Assembly: GCA_020425885.1 (NCBI GenBank)
Contig: JAGQRA010000475.1
Coordinates: 1 to 5,723 of the forward strand
Origin: Planctomycetota bacterium
Lineage (GTDB): Bacteria > Planctomycetota > UBA1135 > UBA2386
Reading direction: 5' to 3'
Length of the DNA: 5,723 nt
Positions 1-5,723 of this stretch are shown here, one piece after another (the stretch's first letter is position 1; every line of letters starts with the position of its first letter). The position numbers and the translations under genes were made by a program. The notes under the pieces are model-generated. The model worked only from the letters and a program-made list of their open reading frames with translations. It was not told the origin of the DNA and did no database searches.

Positions 1-515
1 ACCGCTCGCGGCACGGCCGAGGTCGCGAGCGCGATCGGGATCGGGTGGTCCGCCGCCTCACCGAGGGCCAGCCGCGCCGCCCAGGCGATGCGGTCGATGC
101 CGTCGGTCAGGGCGCCGGCGGCGTAGACGCCGCCGGCCAGCGCCACCTGGTTGCCGTCGGGCTCCTGCAGGAACGCCGCCAGGCGGCCGCCGCCCGGGTC
201 GATCCCGAGCACGAGGCCCATGGCATGTTCGGTAATGGGGCCGGCGGCGATCTCGAAGATCGTCGATTGTCGCAACGCCTCGCGCCACCAGACCGCGGCG
301 GCGCGGGACTCGGGATCGTCCGGCAGGTCGCCCGCCAGTGCGGTGTGGAGCCGGGTACCTGCGGGCAGGGCGCGAACCGGGACGACGAGTGGACGGACGA
401 TCGTCTGCGGTGCCTCGTCGGGTGCCGTCGCGCAGGCGGCGAGGCAGAGAGTGGCCCAGATTCGCGATCGACGCACGGCAACAGCATGCGGCCGGCCGCG
501 GGGGCGCTCAACCAT
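1..515 (-). CDS. Lipoprotein of unknown function, N-terminal part (runs off the left edge)
   Basis: I translated this frame by hand; it is open from an ATG at 515 to the window edge, giving 171 residues without a stop. The N-terminus is a lipoprotein signal: basic residues (RRSR, 15-18), a short hydrophobic stretch (IWATLCLAA, 19-27) and a lipobox L-A-A-C with the lipidated Cys at residue 28. A GTG at 476 in the same frame would give a compact 14-residue signal peptide before the Cys (MRRSRIWATLCLAAC) and may be the true start. The mature part begins with a Pro/Ala-rich linker, then a mixed alpha/beta-looking region with WWREALRQ near 76-83, GIDPGGGRLAAFLQEPDG near 104-121 and a helix DGIDRIAWAARLALGE near 138-153. 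I do not recognise the family. Export and lipid anchoring are inferred from the lipobox. The gene is divergent from the plus-strand gene starting at 546. No Shine-Dalgarno-like sequence precedes either start. Confidence 0.8.
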   Translation of the reverse strand, partial: MVERPRGRPHAVAVRRSRIWATLCLAACATAPDEAPQTIVRPLVVPVRALPAGTRLHTALAGDLPDDPESRAAAVWWREALRQSTIFEIAAGPITEHAMGLVLGIDPGGGRLAAFLQEPDGNQVALAGGVYAAGALTDGIDRIAWAARLALGEAADHPIPIALATSAVPRA

Positions 516-545
516 CGGGCGCGGAATGCCGATGGTACCGGTCTC

Positions 546-1529
546 ATGGTCGGTGCAATGCTCGCGGCAATCGTGCTGGTGTCGGCGCCTCAGGAGCCGA
601 AGCCGGAGGTCAGGATCTCGCCGGTCCAGTTCGACGAGAACCACTGGCCCGTGGTGCCGAACGAACCGGTGCGCCCGAGCCTGGTGCCGAACGGTGAGGT
701 GGGGCGCGAGAGCCGGCCGTTGGTGGACGATCTCGAGCCGACCGCAGTCCCGGACCAACGCGCGCCAGCACCCCTCGCCGAGGCGAACGGCTCGCGCGCG
801 GATCATGCGCCCGTAGCCTCCGGCATGGAGCTCGGCTCACCGTTGCTCGAGGTGTTCCAGTTCACCCGCTCACCGAGCGCCTGGAAGGCCCTCGGCGGCC
901 AGGCCATCTGGTGGCGGATCACGATCCACGGCAGCCAGGGCGAAGTGCTCGGCATCCGCGAGTTGACGCATGTCGCCGACTGCACGTTCACCGAACGCGA
1001 CCGGCTCGAGTACGACGGCGAAGGCCGGGTCTACGGTCGCGTCGGCGGCTCCAACTACGCCGAACGGCAGCGCATGCCGTGGCCGAGCGACGCCGAACGC
1101 GGCGGTCACGAACTGATGTTGTTCGGCACCCAGCTGCGCATGCCGTGGTGCTTCGGCGACGGCATCACCTACTCGGTGCTGTCCTCGGGCACCGTCGACC
1201 GGCCCGGCGCCCGCCTGCGCCGGGTCCTGCTCGAGCGGCGGCCGCTGCAGGGTACCAGCCTGATCGGTCCGGAACTCGACCCGCGTCCACGCGATCGCTT
1301 CGAGCTGATCTACGAGCCGGGCACCGGCTGTCCGCGTGAGTTCGTCCACCGCTTCGCCGAGAGCGAGGGCGCGCGCCGGGTCCTGCTCGAGGACTGGCGT
1401 GAGTATCAGGGCGTGCGCATCGCCTACAAGCGCGTCTATGTCGACGAGACCCTGCGACGCACGACGACGCTGGAGATCCTCAACATCGTGCCGCAGCAGG
1501 TCACCGAGCGGACGTTCCGGCTGCACTGA
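546..1529 (+). CDS. Secreted protein of unknown function with a LolA-like C-terminal region
   Basis: The product has 327 residues from the ATG at 546. This start is chosen because it opens directly into a signal-peptide-like segment (MVGAMLAAIVLVSA, 1-14); ATG 558 is also possible. The frame stays open upstream to 45, but that part overlaps the N-terminus of the minus-strand lipoprotein and reads as low-complexity Arg/Gly/Ala sequence. Residues 15-95 are Pro-rich and probably disordered. Residues about 98-327 look like a folded beta-rich domain: VFQFTRSPSAWKALGGQAIWW (103-123), a strand-rich part with LEYDGEGRVYGRV (154-166), ELMLFGTQLRMPWCF (189-203), and a final DWREYQGVRIAYKRV...TTTLEILNI...TFRL (283-326). 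That last pattern, a 'dwr.y.Gv..p' strand followed by a 'tt.eI..i.....  F.l' strand, is typical of LolA-like or outer-membrane lipoprotein-sorting-type domains. The assignment is pattern recognition only, and the function is unknown. It ends 13 bases from the convergent cytochrome gene. Confidence 0.8.
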   Translation: MVGAMLAAIVLVSAPQEPKPEVRISPVQFDENHWPVVPNEPVRPSLVPNGEVGRESRPLVDDLEPTAVPDQRAPAPLAEANGSRADHAPVASGMELGSPLLEVFQFTRSPSAWKALGGQAIWWRITIHGSQGEVLGIRELTHVADCTFTERDRLEYDGEGRVYGRVGGSNYAERQRMPWPSDAERGGHELMLFGTQLRMPWCFGDGITYSVLSSGTVDRPGARLRRVLLERRPLQGTSLIGPELDPRPRDRFELIYEPGTGCPREFVHRFAESEGARRVLLEDWREYQGVRIAYKRVYVDETLRRTTTLEILNIVPQQVTERTFRLH

Positions 1530-1543
1530 CCGCGTTGGCGGTC
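1528..1543. terminator. Perfect hairpin between convergent genes, possible bidirectional terminator
   Basis: GACCGC (1528-1533), loop GTTG (1534-1537) and GCGGTC (1538-1543) form a perfect 6-bp stem. It sits exactly between two convergent stop codons. It shares the last two bases of the plus-strand TGA (1527-1529) and one base of the minus-strand TAG (1545-1543). No T-run follows on either strand, so it is not a classic intrinsic terminator. It could be a weak bidirectional terminator or a 3'-end stabiliser; chance is possible at this GC content. Confidence 0.4.
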
Positions 1544-2361
1544 TATTCGAACTTCGCGCCGGCCTCGATCCAGGCGCGCAGCGTCGCCAGCTCATCCTGA
1601 CTCGGCTGTGGCTTGCCCTCGGGTGGCATGTGATCGTCGTCGTCGAGCGGCAGCGTGCAGCGCACGTAGATCTCGCTCTCGTCGGGTCGGCCCGGCACCA
1701 GCACCTCGCCGTTCTCGCCGCCCTTCCGGATGCCCTCGACGGTCGTCAGCAACAGCTCGCCCTTGGTCTTGTCGGGGTTGTGGCACTTGGTGCAGGTGCG
1801 TTCGAGGATGGGCCGGATCGTGCGTTCGAACTCGGTTCGGTTCGCCGCCGCCTGCGCCGGTCCATCGCCGGCGTTCGCGGGCGTCGCGCCATCGCCGGAT
1901 CGATCGCGCGGCGCGGACTTCGGCTGCAGCGGCTCGAACAGGAAGTCGGGGTCGTGGCTCAGCGATCCGCCGAGGTGCCCGGTCGGCACCATGACGATGC
2001 AGGCCAGCAGCAGCAGGACCCGGAATGCCGCGCGGCCGCGGAAGCAGGCGGCGATGGCGACGACCAGGCAGATGCTGCCCAGGGCGATGCCGGTGATCTT
2101 GTGGTTGGTGACGCGGTCACCCGACAGGTCTCCTTCGTCGGCGAGCAACAACCCCGAGGCGACGGCCACGGCGGCCGTCAGCGCACACAGCCAGGACAGC
2201 GCCAGGATCGGCCCCCGCGGCACCGGTCGGCGCAGGATCACGGCGCCGAACTCGAGCAACGCCAGCGCCGGCACGAGTCCGAGCGGCAGGTGGAGCACGA
2301 CGACATGGGCACGGCCGAGCAGGGCCATCCACGGGAACGGGTCGGGTAGGTCGGTGGGCAT
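1543..2361 (-). CDS. Membrane-anchored cytochrome: DUF2231 domain fused to a Planctomycete cytochrome c domain
   Basis: The product has 272 residues. The N-terminal part (about 12-130) has four predicted membrane helices (about 19-42, 52-74, 88-106 and 112-127) and matches the DUF2231 pattern: HVVVLHLPLGLVPALALLE (19-37), NHKITGIA (86-93) and a GHLGGSLSH end motif (128-136). His residues 19, 24, 87, 129 and 136 lie in or at the edges of the helices. A Pro/Ala/Asp-rich linker (145-173) leads to a PSCyt1-type cytochrome c domain (about 176-270). The heme site is CTKCH at 190-194 (positions 1794-1780), and the likely axial Met is in DHMPPEGKPQ (243-252), followed by the usual helix LATLRAWIEAGAKFE (258-272). 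Family knowledge suggests a heme c electron carrier held at the membrane. It is the last gene of the three-gene operon, 16 bases after the DUF1501 stop. No ribosome binding site is evident. The partner and the direction of electron flow are not shown by the sequence. Confidence 0.93.
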   Translation of the reverse strand: MPTDLPDPFPWMALLGRAHVVVLHLPLGLVPALALLEFGAVILRRPVPRGPILALSWLCALTAAVAVASGLLLADEGDLSGDRVTNHKITGIALGSICLVVAIAACFRGRAAFRVLLLLACIVMVPTGHLGGSLSHDPDFLFEPLQPKSAPRDRSGDGATPANAGDGPAQAAANRTEFERTIRPILERTCTKCHNPDKTKGELLLTTVEGIRKGGENGEVLVPGRPDESEIYVRCTLPLDDDDHMPPEGKPQPSQDELATLRAWIEAGAKFE

Positions 2362-2377
2362 GTTCGGGTCGCCAGGC

Positions 2378-3871
2378 TCAGGCCAGCAGGTCGTGGACGA
2401 CGCGGCCGGCGATGTCCGTCAGGCGGAAGTCGCGGCCCTGATGGCGGTAGACGAGTCGCTCGTGATCGAAGCCGAGCAGGTGCAGCACGGTGGCGTGCAG
2501 GTCGTGCACCGACACCGGATCGTCGACGATGTTGTAGCTGAAGTCGCAGGTCTGGCCGTAGGACGTGCCGGCGCGCACGCCGCCGCCGGCCATCCAGACC
2601 GTGAAACAACGCGGGTGGTGATCGCGGCCGTAGTTCGTCTTCGACAGCCCGCCCTGGCTGTAGACCGTGCGGCCGAACTCGCCGCCCCAGGTCACCAGCG
2701 TCTCGTCGAGCATGCCGCGGCGGCGGAGGTCGGTGATCAGGGCCGCGATCGGACGGTCGACCGCCGCGCACTGTTTGCGCATCTCGGCGGGCAGGTTGCC
2801 GTGCTGGTCCCAGCCGCGCATGTAGAGCTGGATGCAGCGCACGCCGCGTTCGGCGAGGCGGCGGGCCAGCAGGCACGAGCTGGCGAAGGTGCCGGGCTGC
2901 CGCGCCTCGTCGCCGTAGAGCGCGAACGTCGACTCCGGCTCGGAGCCGATGTCGGTCAGCTCGGGCACCGACATCTGCATGCGGTAGGCCATCTCCTGTT
3001 GGCTGAGTCGGGCCTGGATCTCGGGGTCGAGACTTCGTGCCGCCTCGCGTTGGCCGAACTCGGCGATGAGGTCGAGCAGCTGCCGCCGGTCGGCGCGCGA
3101 CACGCCGGCGGGGTCGCGCAGGAACAGCACCGGATCACCGCTGCTGCGCAGCTTGCAGCCCTGGTGCTCGCTCGGCAGGAAGCCGCTGCCCCAGAAGCGC
3201 GCTGCCAACGCCTGCATGTTGCCGAAGCCCTGGGTGATCATGACGACGAACGTCGGCAGGTCGCGGTTCTCGCTGCCGAGGCCGTAGCTGGTCCAGGCGC
3301 CGAGGCTCGGGCGACCCGGCTGCTGGGTGCCGGTCTGGACGAAGGTGATCGCCGGCTCGTGGTTGATCGCCTCGGTGTGCACGCTGTGCACGAAGCACAG
3401 CTCGTGGGCGACTTGACCGAGGTGCGGCATCAGCTCGCTGATCCAGGCGCCGTCGCCGCCGTTGTCGAAGCGCGTGAAGTCGAACATCGAGGGCGCGACC
3501 GGGAAGCGCTGCTGGCCCGAGGTCATGCCGGTCAGGCGTTGGCCGTTGCGCACCGAGTCGGGCAGGTCCTGGTCGTAGAGCCGTTGCAGCTGCGGCTTGT
3601 GGTCGAACAGATCGAGCTGACTCGGCCCGCCTTCCATGTGCAGCGAGATGATGCGCTTGGCCTTGGCCGGGAAGTGGGGGCCGCGCTGCCGGGCATCGTC
3701 GCCGGCCCGTGCGCCGGCCAGCGGCATGCTGTCGCCGAGCGCGAGCGCGCCGAGCGCGCCGGCCACCGAGGTCGCCGAACGGGCGAAGAAGCGGCGCCGC
3801 GTGAAGGCCCGGGCCAGGTCGCCGACGACCTGCAGCGACGCGTCGGCCGGGAGTCGAGGAGGCAGCGTCAT
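2378..3871 (-). CDS. DUF1501 family protein (alkaline phosphatase/sulfatase-like fold), Tat-exported
   Basis: The product has 497 residues from the ATG at 3871. An in-frame extension to 3976 exists but overlaps the upstream gene and is Arg/Pro/Ser-rich, so it is rejected. Residues 24-46 form a Tat signal: twin-arginine motif TRRRFFA, then a hydrophobic Ala/Gly/Leu stretch. The mature protein shows the DUF1501 landmarks in order: ISLHMEGGPSQLDLFDHKP (75-93), GWDQHGNLP (353-361), TWGGEFGRT (394-402), GRDHHP (415-420) and the closing HDLHATVLHLLGFDHERL...HQGRDFRLTD (456-486). DUF1501 belongs to the alkaline phosphatase-like group. By analogy Asp87 or Asp90, Asp355, His357, Glu398 and His418/419 are candidate metal ligands; that is inference. 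The usual phosphatase/sulfatase nucleophile is not obvious, so no activity is claimed. The length is normal for the family. It is separated by one base from the upstream PSD1 gene, the usual planctomycete partner. Confidence 0.95.
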   Translation of the reverse strand: MTLPPRLPADASLQVVGDLARAFTRRRFFARSATSVAGALGALALGDSMPLAGARAGDDARQRGPHFPAKAKRIISLHMEGGPSQLDLFDHKPQLQRLYDQDLPDSVRNGQRLTGMTSGQQRFPVAPSMFDFTRFDNGGDGAWISELMPHLGQVAHELCFVHSVHTEAINHEPAITFVQTGTQQPGRPSLGAWTSYGLGSENRDLPTFVVMITQGFGNMQALAARFWGSGFLPSEHQGCKLRSSGDPVLFLRDPAGVSRADRRQLLDLIAEFGQREAARSLDPEIQARLSQQEMAYRMQMSVPELTDIGSEPESTFALYGDEARQPGTFASSCLLARRLAERGVRCIQLYMRGWDQHGNLPAEMRKQCAAVDRPIAALITDLRRRGMLDETLVTWGGEFGRTVYSQGGLSKTNYGRDHHPRCFTVWMAGGGVRAGTSYGQTCDFSYNIVDDPVSVHDLHATVLHLLGFDHERLVYRHQGRDFRLTDIAGRVVHDLLA

Positions 3872-3875
3872 GTCA
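3869..3875 (-). promoter_or_regulatory. Stop-start junction TGA-C-ATG between PSD1 and DUF1501 genes
   Basis: On the minus strand the PSD1 stop TGA (3875-3873) and the DUF1501 start ATG (3871-3869) are separated by a single C. No Shine-Dalgarno-like sequence precedes the ATG. The arrangement suggests termination-reinitiation coupling, which would keep the two proteins in fixed proportion. It also fixes the DUF1501 start. Confidence 0.55.
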
Positions 3876-5723
3876 GTCGATCCAAAGGGTGGCGTCGAGG
3901 TTGAGGAAGGCGCTGGCAACGAGCGTGAAGGCGGCGTGCTCGGGTTCGGAAATCGCCGTGTCGCGCGGCGCCTCACCGATCGCGATCAGGGCCCGGGCGT
4001 CGTCGGGGGCGGCGCGGTAGCGCGCGCGCAACGAGTCGAGGAGCCGCTGGGCGCGAGCCGCTCGGTCGGCATCGAGGTCGTGACCGGTGCAGCGACGGTA
4101 GATGCTGCCGAGCCGGGTGCGGTCGTCGTCGGCGACGTGCCAGGCGCGCTCGGCGAGCACGCGTGAAGCCTCGACGAACTGCTCGTCGTTCCACAGCGCG
4201 AGCGCCTGCAACGGCGTATTCGTCACCGAGCGCCTGATGGTGCAGAACTCGCGCGTCGGTGCGTCGAAGGTCAGCAGGGTCGGCGGCGGACAGGCGCGCT
4301 TCCAGTAGGTGTAGAGGCTGCGCCGCCACAGCGCATCGCCGCTGCCCTGTTCGAAGGTGCGGGTGTTCGATTGCAGCATCGCCACCTCGCGCCAGAGTCC
4401 CGGGGGCTGGTAGGGCTTGACGCTCGGGCCGCCGAGCCGTTCGACCAACAGGCCGCTGGCGAAGAGCGCCTGATCACGGATCGCCTCCGCGGTCAGTCGG
4501 CGCCTCGGGTACCAGGCCAGCAGTCGATCGTCGCCGTCGATCGCCGCCGCCTCGGGCCGGCGGCGCGACTGCTGGCGGAAGGCCGCGCTGGTCACGAGCA
4601 TTCGCAGCAGGCCGCGTACGCTGGTGCCATGGTCGCGGAACTCGATGGCCAGCCAGTCGAGCAACTCGGGATGGCTCGGCCGTTCGCCGTTGCGGCCGAA
4701 GTCGCCGCTGGTGCGGACCAGGCCGGCGCCGAACACGAACTCGAACAGCCGGTTGACGGTGACCCGGTGCAGCAGCGGATTGCGATCCGAGACCAGCCAT
4801 CTGGCCAGCCCGAGGCGATCGGGCGGCACGTCGTCGGGCAGCGGGCCGAACATCGCCGGCAGGCTCGGCGTCACCGGCCGATCGCGGTCGGGTCGGTCGT
4901 ACTGGCCGCGCATCAGCACGAAGGCATCGCGACGTTCGGTGCGCTCCTGCATCACCATCGTCTGCGGCGTGCTCGCGGCGAGCTCCGCGATCGAGGCCTC
5001 CGCCTGAGCCACCGCCCGGCGCTTGTCGCGGTAGCCGGGCGAGAAGCGGTCGCGCCAGGCCAGCTGCAAGCGTTCTTCGAGCTGGCGGTCGCGACTCGCC
5101 GCCGGCAGCAACCACAGCGACATGTCGCCGGCGAGCTCGTCGGCCGCCGGGTCGTGCCGCCAGTAGAACCCGCCGGCACCGCCGGTGTTGACGACCTTGA
5201 GCACGAGGGCGTGAGTGCCGCCGTCGACTTCGAACTCGGCGCGGTCCTGATCCGGTCGCGCGCCGCGGTCGACCTGGTTGGCGGCGATCTCGACGCCGTC
5301 GAGGTAGAGCTGGAAGCCGTCGTCGCTGCCGAGCGAGACCTCGAGCTTGCGGCGGGTCGGCACGAAGATCTGGTGACCGACGTAGGTCGCGTTCTGACCG
5401 GTCGGCAACCTGGTGTTGAGGCTGCCCGGCCTGGTGTCGTCGTAGCGCCAGCCGACCTCGCCCCAGCGCCGGTCGAGGTCGATGCGGGTGACCTGCTCCG
5501 GTCCGTCGTTCGCGGTGTAGAGTTCGTCGCGAGCATGCGGGAAGGGGCCGGCGACGTAGAACGCGCTGTTGGCGATCGGCAGCCGGGCGAGGGTCGTCTC
5601 TGCCAGGCGGCCGAGCTGGAGGCGGACGCGGCCGAAGACGTGCTGCGCGTAGCGCGAGCGGTAGTCGAGGGTGATCCGGACCAGGGTCGCACCTTCGGCG
5701 CCGAATGGTCGCGCGCTGAGGAA
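3873..5723 (-). CDS. PSD1 (DUF1553) domain protein, C-terminal 616 residues (N-terminus beyond the right edge)
   Basis: The frame is open from the TGA at 3875-3873 to the right edge; an apparent start at 5408 is only an internal TTG (Leu). Fragment residues 1-40 match the end of the segment that usually follows DUF1549, including HVFGRVRLQLG (28-38). Residues about 50-190 form a PA14-like beta domain: AFYVAGPF (54-61), LGSDDGFQLYLDGVEI (131-146) and HALVLKVVNTGGAGGFYW (171-188). PSD1 covers about 285-590. Hallmarks are the lead-in TMVMQER...LMRGQYDRP (255-278), VNRLFEFVFGAGLVRTSGDFG (323-343), PSHPELLDWLA (349-359), RRRLTAEAIRDQALFASGLL (407-426), GGPSVKPYQPPGLW (431-444), and RRSLYTYWKRACPPPTLLTF followed by TNTPLQALALWNDEQFVEA (467-519). 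The C-terminus FLNLDATLWID is the usual ending. Full-length relatives generally carry a signal peptide, PSCyt1 cytochrome and DUF1549 domains first; these would be outside the window. The consensus VNRIWQ..FG is altered here to VNRLFEFVFG. It is the first visible gene of the operon. The biochemical role of PSD1 is unknown. Confidence 0.95.
   Translation of the reverse strand, partial: FLSARPFGAEGATLVRITLDYRSRYAQHVFGRVRLQLGRLAETTLARLPIANSAFYVAGPFPHARDELYTANDGPEQVTRIDLDRRWGEVGWRYDDTRPGSLNTRLPTGQNATYVGHQIFVPTRRKLEVSLGSDDGFQLYLDGVEIAANQVDRGARPDQDRAEFEVDGGTHALVLKVVNTGGAGGFYWRHDPAADELAGDMSLWLLPAASRDRQLEERLQLAWRDRFSPGYRDKRRAVAQAEASIAELAASTPQTMVMQERTERRDAFVLMRGQYDRPDRDRPVTPSLPAMFGPLPDDVPPDRLGLARWLVSDRNPLLHRVTVNRLFEFVFGAGLVRTSGDFGRNGERPSHPELLDWLAIEFRDHGTSVRGLLRMLVTSAAFRQQSRRRPEAAAIDGDDRLLAWYPRRRLTAEAIRDQALFASGLLVERLGGPSVKPYQPPGLWREVAMLQSNTRTFEQGSGDALWRRSLYTYWKRACPPPTLLTFDAPTREFCTIRRSVTNTPLQALALWNDEQFVEASRVLAERAWHVADDDRTRLGSIYRRCTGHDLDADRAARAQRLLDSLRARYRAAPDDARALIAIGEAPRDTAISEPEHAAFTLVASAFLNLDATLWID

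Noticed and set aside
45..545. N-terminal extension of the plus-strand gene back to 45
   Set aside because: It overlaps the lipoprotein coding frame, is Arg/Gly/Ala low-complexity, and would bury the signal peptide at 546-587 inside the protein.
870..1595. A 241-residue minus-strand frame opposite the LolA-like gene
   Set aside because: It overlaps both the LolA-like gene and the end of the cytochrome gene. The plus-strand frame has the signal peptide, strong third-position GC and a normal stop; this one has no motif.
1336..2349. A 337-residue plus-strand frame across the convergent junction
   Set aside because: It runs through two better supported genes and its product is rich in Gln/Arg/Ala/Asp without family motifs.
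1730..3904. A 724-residue open frame on the plus strand, the longest in the window
   Set aside because: It lies antisense to the DUF1501 gene and the cytochrome gene, both of which match known families. Its product is Ala/Arg/Val/Glu-rich with no recognisable motif, as expected for the complementary frame of GC3-rich codons.
3872..3976. Longer DUF1501 start at 3976
   Set aside because: The added 35 residues overlap the PSD1 coding sequence and are Arg/Pro/Ser-rich; the ATG at 3871 gives a proper Tat signal near the N-terminus and a one-base gap to the preceding stop.
4018..4030. Alternating CG run as a possible repeat or structural element
   Set aside because: It is a short run of Ala/Arg codons inside the PSD1 gene and is expected at this GC content.
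5406..5408. Start codon of the PSD1 gene at 5408
   Set aside because: It is a TTG inside a continuous frame; the 105 residues upstream are conserved-looking family sequence, so the gene simply continues past the window edge.

Overview
The window is GC-rich, roughly 70% by eye, and almost fully coding. The likely host is a high-GC member of the Planctomycetota. The main reason is a gene trio built from domains that are expanded in that phylum: a PSD1 (DUF1553) protein, a DUF1501 protein with a Tat signal, and a Planctomycete-type cytochrome c domain fused to a DUF2231 membrane domain. Verrucomicrobiota and a few related lineages carry the same families, so the phylum is an inference.

Layout, left to right. 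(1) Positions 1-515, minus strand: the N-terminal part of a lipoprotein of unknown function that runs off the left edge. (2) Positions 546-1529, plus strand: a secreted protein of unknown function whose C-terminal part resembles LolA-like beta-rich proteins. It is divergent from gene 1 with a very short gap. (3) Positions 1528-1543: a perfect small hairpin between two convergent genes, overlapping both stop codons. (4) Minus strand, read right to left: PSD1/DUF1553 protein (5723-3873, N-terminus outside the window), DUF1501 protein (3871-2378), and DUF2231-cytochrome c membrane protein (2361-1543). The gaps are 1 and 16 bases, so these three almost certainly form one operon.

How the genes may work together. 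PSD1 proteins usually carry an N-terminal cytochrome domain (outside this window), and PSD1-DUF1501 pairs are a recurring planctomycete unit. Here a third gene adds a membrane-anchored c-type cytochrome. All three products are expected to act outside the cytoplasm, so an envelope-located redox or substrate-processing module is a reasonable guess. The substrate and reaction cannot be read from the sequence. The lipoprotein and the LolA-like gene are on the other side of the convergent hairpin and need not be related to the operon.

No rRNA, tRNA, CRISPR array, insertion sequence or integrase was seen. No stretch over 300 bases lacks a gene. Several long open frames on the opposite strand, the largest 1730-3904 (+), are composition artefacts.
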